Assembly: GCA_910588595.1 (NCBI GenBank)
Contig: CAJUQU010000237.1
Location: 1-6,580, forward strand
Direction of reading: 5' to 3'
DNA: 6,580 nucleotides
Source of the DNA: an uncultured Lachnospiraceae bacterium
Lineage (GTDB): Bacteria; Bacillota_A; Clostridia; Lachnospirales; Lachnospiraceae
Below are positions 5,005-6,580 of this stretch, piece by piece. Position numbers and translations under genes: made by a program. The stretch's first letter is position 1, and every line of letters starts with the position of its first letter. The notes under the pieces were generated by a model. It was not told where the DNA came from. It saw only the letters and a program-made list of their open reading frames with translations, and did not search any database.

Positions 5005-6580
5005 ACCTGCCTCCAGCCTCATTTTTATAAGTTGACCGTACCATTTTATAAGCGCCCCCTATGATCCATCGGATCTCCTCGATCTCGTGCTGCGTGGCGC
5101 TTGTCGCCCCCTGTTCCATCCGCTCCATGTCCTTCTCTATTTTGTCCAACATGGACAATATCTCAGTCTCCGCAATGCCATCTTCCATAAAATACCTTGT
5201 GTACTCCACGATCCTTGTCGCGATCTCGCGGTAGATCCTCAGGGTAAGGATCTCCCTGTCGGGATCTGTATCATTGATGGCTTTCAATTCGGTCAGGTTC
5301 CTCCAGTACGAACCGTACATCCCGGCATCCGATCCGTCAATCCGGCTGGCTATGATCTTCTTATAAAAAGTGCCAAGTTCCACATACAGTTTGCACCGCC
5401 TGTACTCTGCCGCCCTGGAGCCGGTGTCCTCATAATGATCCAGCGCCGCCTCAAACCAGCTGACTGCCCGCGCCTGACGGTTTTCCTCGTGCTCATAATA
5501 ATACCAGTACGCATTTCCCATCTCATAGCAGAAATCCGCATATCCACTCTCATTATTTCTCTGAAATTCCTGCAGACAGCGGCGTTCCCCGATACTCAGT
5601 CTCAGAAACAGCTCCTCCTCGGCATCGCTGAACACACCGTCCTCAACTGCCCTTGCGCAAAATCCATGGTACGCTTCCGCTCTGCTCCCGTCGACAGCCG
5701 CAGCCTGCAGATACAGTTTACATGCATCCACATCAACGGAAGATATCTCCGCCATACGGATCAGTTCATAATATTCGTTTCTCTGTTTTCTCCCCGCTGC
5801 CTCCGAAAATCCCATCCCACTGACTGCGCAGATCACAGAGAGCCCCACAGCCGCGGCAAACACTCTCAATCTGGTGCGGTACCTGCACTGTGCCTGCACC
5901 TCGAGATCCATATAATGTTCCAGATCATACCGCAATTCCCTGACTGTCTGGTAGCGGTCATCCGGATTTTTGTGCGTGCACTTCTGTATAATGCACTCCA
6001 GCCCCGTGGAGAGTCCGGGATTCCACCTGGTGATCGGGTAGATTTCGTATGGCGGTTCTGCAGGGTTATGTCCTGTGACCAGATGGTACATAGTTGTGCC
6101 CAGACTGTATATGTCCGTTCGTGCATCCGTCTGCCCCATACCGCCAAACTGTTCCGGAGCAGCATAGCCATTTGTTCCGAGACAGCATGTATCTGTCGCA
6201 TTTTTCTCCTTGAACTCCCGCGCCGTTCCAAAATCGATCAAGACGACGCTTCCGTCCGATTTGAGCATGATATTGGAAGGCTTCATATCCCGATAGATGA
6301 TCGGTGATCGCCTCGTGTGAAGATAGTCCAACACATCACACAGCTGCAGCGCCCAGTCTGCCACTTTTTCCTGCGGCTGTGCGCCCTCGTCATTCAGAAG
6401 CCTCTCTAAGGTGTTCCCTTCAATATAATCCATAACAATTAGGAAATTTTCATCAGAATCGATGACATCTATGATACTTGGTAGATTTGGATGTTTTAGT
6501 TTTTTCAGCAGGTCTGTCTCCATGATCAGACTCCGCCTCAGCAGGTTGAAATCCCTGTCCAGGGATTTCCGCACCTCCTT
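4982..6580 (-). CDS. Membrane Ser/Thr protein kinase (Hanks type) with helical extracytoplasmic domain, 5' truncated by window
   Basis: The visible 532 residues start at KEV, where K (bases 6580-6578) is the expected ATP-anchoring lysine of the VAIK-type motif; the glycine loop lies outside the window. The rest of the kinase core is complete: alpha-C glutamate E21, catalytic loop IIYRDMKPSN (D98, K100, N103; YRD instead of HRD), DFG at 116-118, activation-segment GTNGYAAPE (135-143) and D156 in TDIYSLG. It should therefore be active. A single membrane helix at about 236-258 follows basic residues, placing the kinase inside and residues 259-532 outside. That outer part is helical, rich in Tyr/Glu, and has TPR-like stretches (for example 346-382 and 390-412); there are no PASTA repeats. 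It probably senses an envelope signal and phosphorylates cytosolic substrates. It overlaps the small TVLL membrane protein, its likely partner. The GTG at 6574 is not a start: it is inside the conserved kinase core. Confidence 0.93.
   Translation of the reverse strand, partial: KEVRKSLDRDFNLLRRSLIMETDLLKKLKHPNLPSIIDVIDSDENFLIVMDYIEGNTLERLLNDEGAQPQEKVADWALQLCDVLDYLHTRRSPIIYRDMKPSNIMLKSDGSVVLIDFGTAREFKEKNATDTCCLGTNGYAAPEQFGGMGQTDARTDIYSLGTTMYHLVTGHNPAEPPYEIYPITRWNPGLSTGLECIIQKCTHKNPDDRYQTVRELRYDLEHYMDLEVQAQCRYRTRLRVFAAAVGLSVICAVSGMGFSEAAGRKQRNEYYELIRMAEISSVDVDACKLYLQAAAVDGSRAEAYHGFCARAVEDGVFSDAEEELFLRLSIGERRCLQEFQRNNESGYADFCYEMGNAYWYYYEHEENRQARAVSWFEAALDHYEDTGSRAAEYRRCKLYVELGTFYKKIIASRIDGSDAGMYGSYWRNLTELKAINDTDPDREILTLRIYREIATRIVEYTRYFMEDGIAETEILSMLDKIEKDMERMEQGATSATQHEIEEIRWIIGGAYKMVRSTYKNEAGGRYECKSEY

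Noticed and set aside
5087..6307. Long 406-codon open frame on the plus strand
   Set aside because: It is antisense to the kinase gene, which has a full set of conserved catalytic motifs. The plus-strand translation has no recognisable domain and is a by-product of GC-biased codon use.
6572..6574. GTG as the start of the kinase, with AAGGAG just before it
   Set aside because: The frame stays open to the window edge and KEVRK matches the kinase VAIK-lysine region, so the gene continues beyond 6580. The AAGGAG is only the Lys-Glu codon pair directly abutting the GTG.
1..6580. tRNA, rRNA, CRISPR arrays, transposases, attachment sites
   Set aside because: No cloverleaf, rRNA-like segment, regularly spaced repeats, transposase motifs or terminal inverted repeats were seen on reading both strands by eye.

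Overview
The window looks like one end of an assembled contig from a low- to mid-GC anaerobic Clostridia genome, most likely a gut Lachnospiraceae. That assignment rests on gene content and style: a czcD/NiCo-type riboswitch ahead of a CDF transporter, an oleate hydratase (MCRA family), and a Hanks-type kinase with a YRD catalytic loop and a non-PASTA outer domain. Shine-Dalgarno sites are strong. It is an inference, not a database match. The first 20 bases are not biological: they equal the 3' end of the Illumina TruSeq read-1 adapter. All supported genes lie on the minus strand, so transcription runs from high to low coordinates.

Reading in the direction of transcription: 6580-4982 is a membrane-anchored Ser/Thr kinase, cut by the window edge exactly at its catalytic VAIK-type lysine. 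It overlaps by 23 bases a small one-pass membrane protein (5004-4642) that carries two TVLL motifs in its cytoplasmic tail. Next comes a stand-alone gene for oleate hydratase (4495-2531), with its own promoter overlapping a TGAC/GTCA inverted repeat, and with a strong 13-bp terminator at 2490-2456.

The 465-base gap between 2066 and 2530 is packed with regulation. It holds the oleate hydratase terminator, then a promoter (TATAAT at 2343-2338), then a NiCo riboswitch aptamer (2296-2222), then an intrinsic terminator (2236-2189) whose stem reuses the 3' strands of aptamer helices P4 and P1. This is a textbook metal-sensing transcription switch, and it controls the CDF metal-efflux gene at 2065-1190. 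The start of the longest CDF open frame (GTG at 2203) falls inside the terminator hairpin; the real start is the ATG at 2065.

Below 1190 the DNA becomes visibly more AT-rich. A family-2 glycosyltransferase (1080-382) is followed two bases later by the N-terminal part of a polytopic membrane protein (379 to the adapter junction at 21). This looks like the edge of a surface-polysaccharide or lipid-linked sugar locus.

The groups do not form one pathway. They are metal homeostasis, unsaturated fatty-acid detoxification, a kinase signalling pair and envelope glycan synthesis. The common theme, if any, is the cell envelope and stress.
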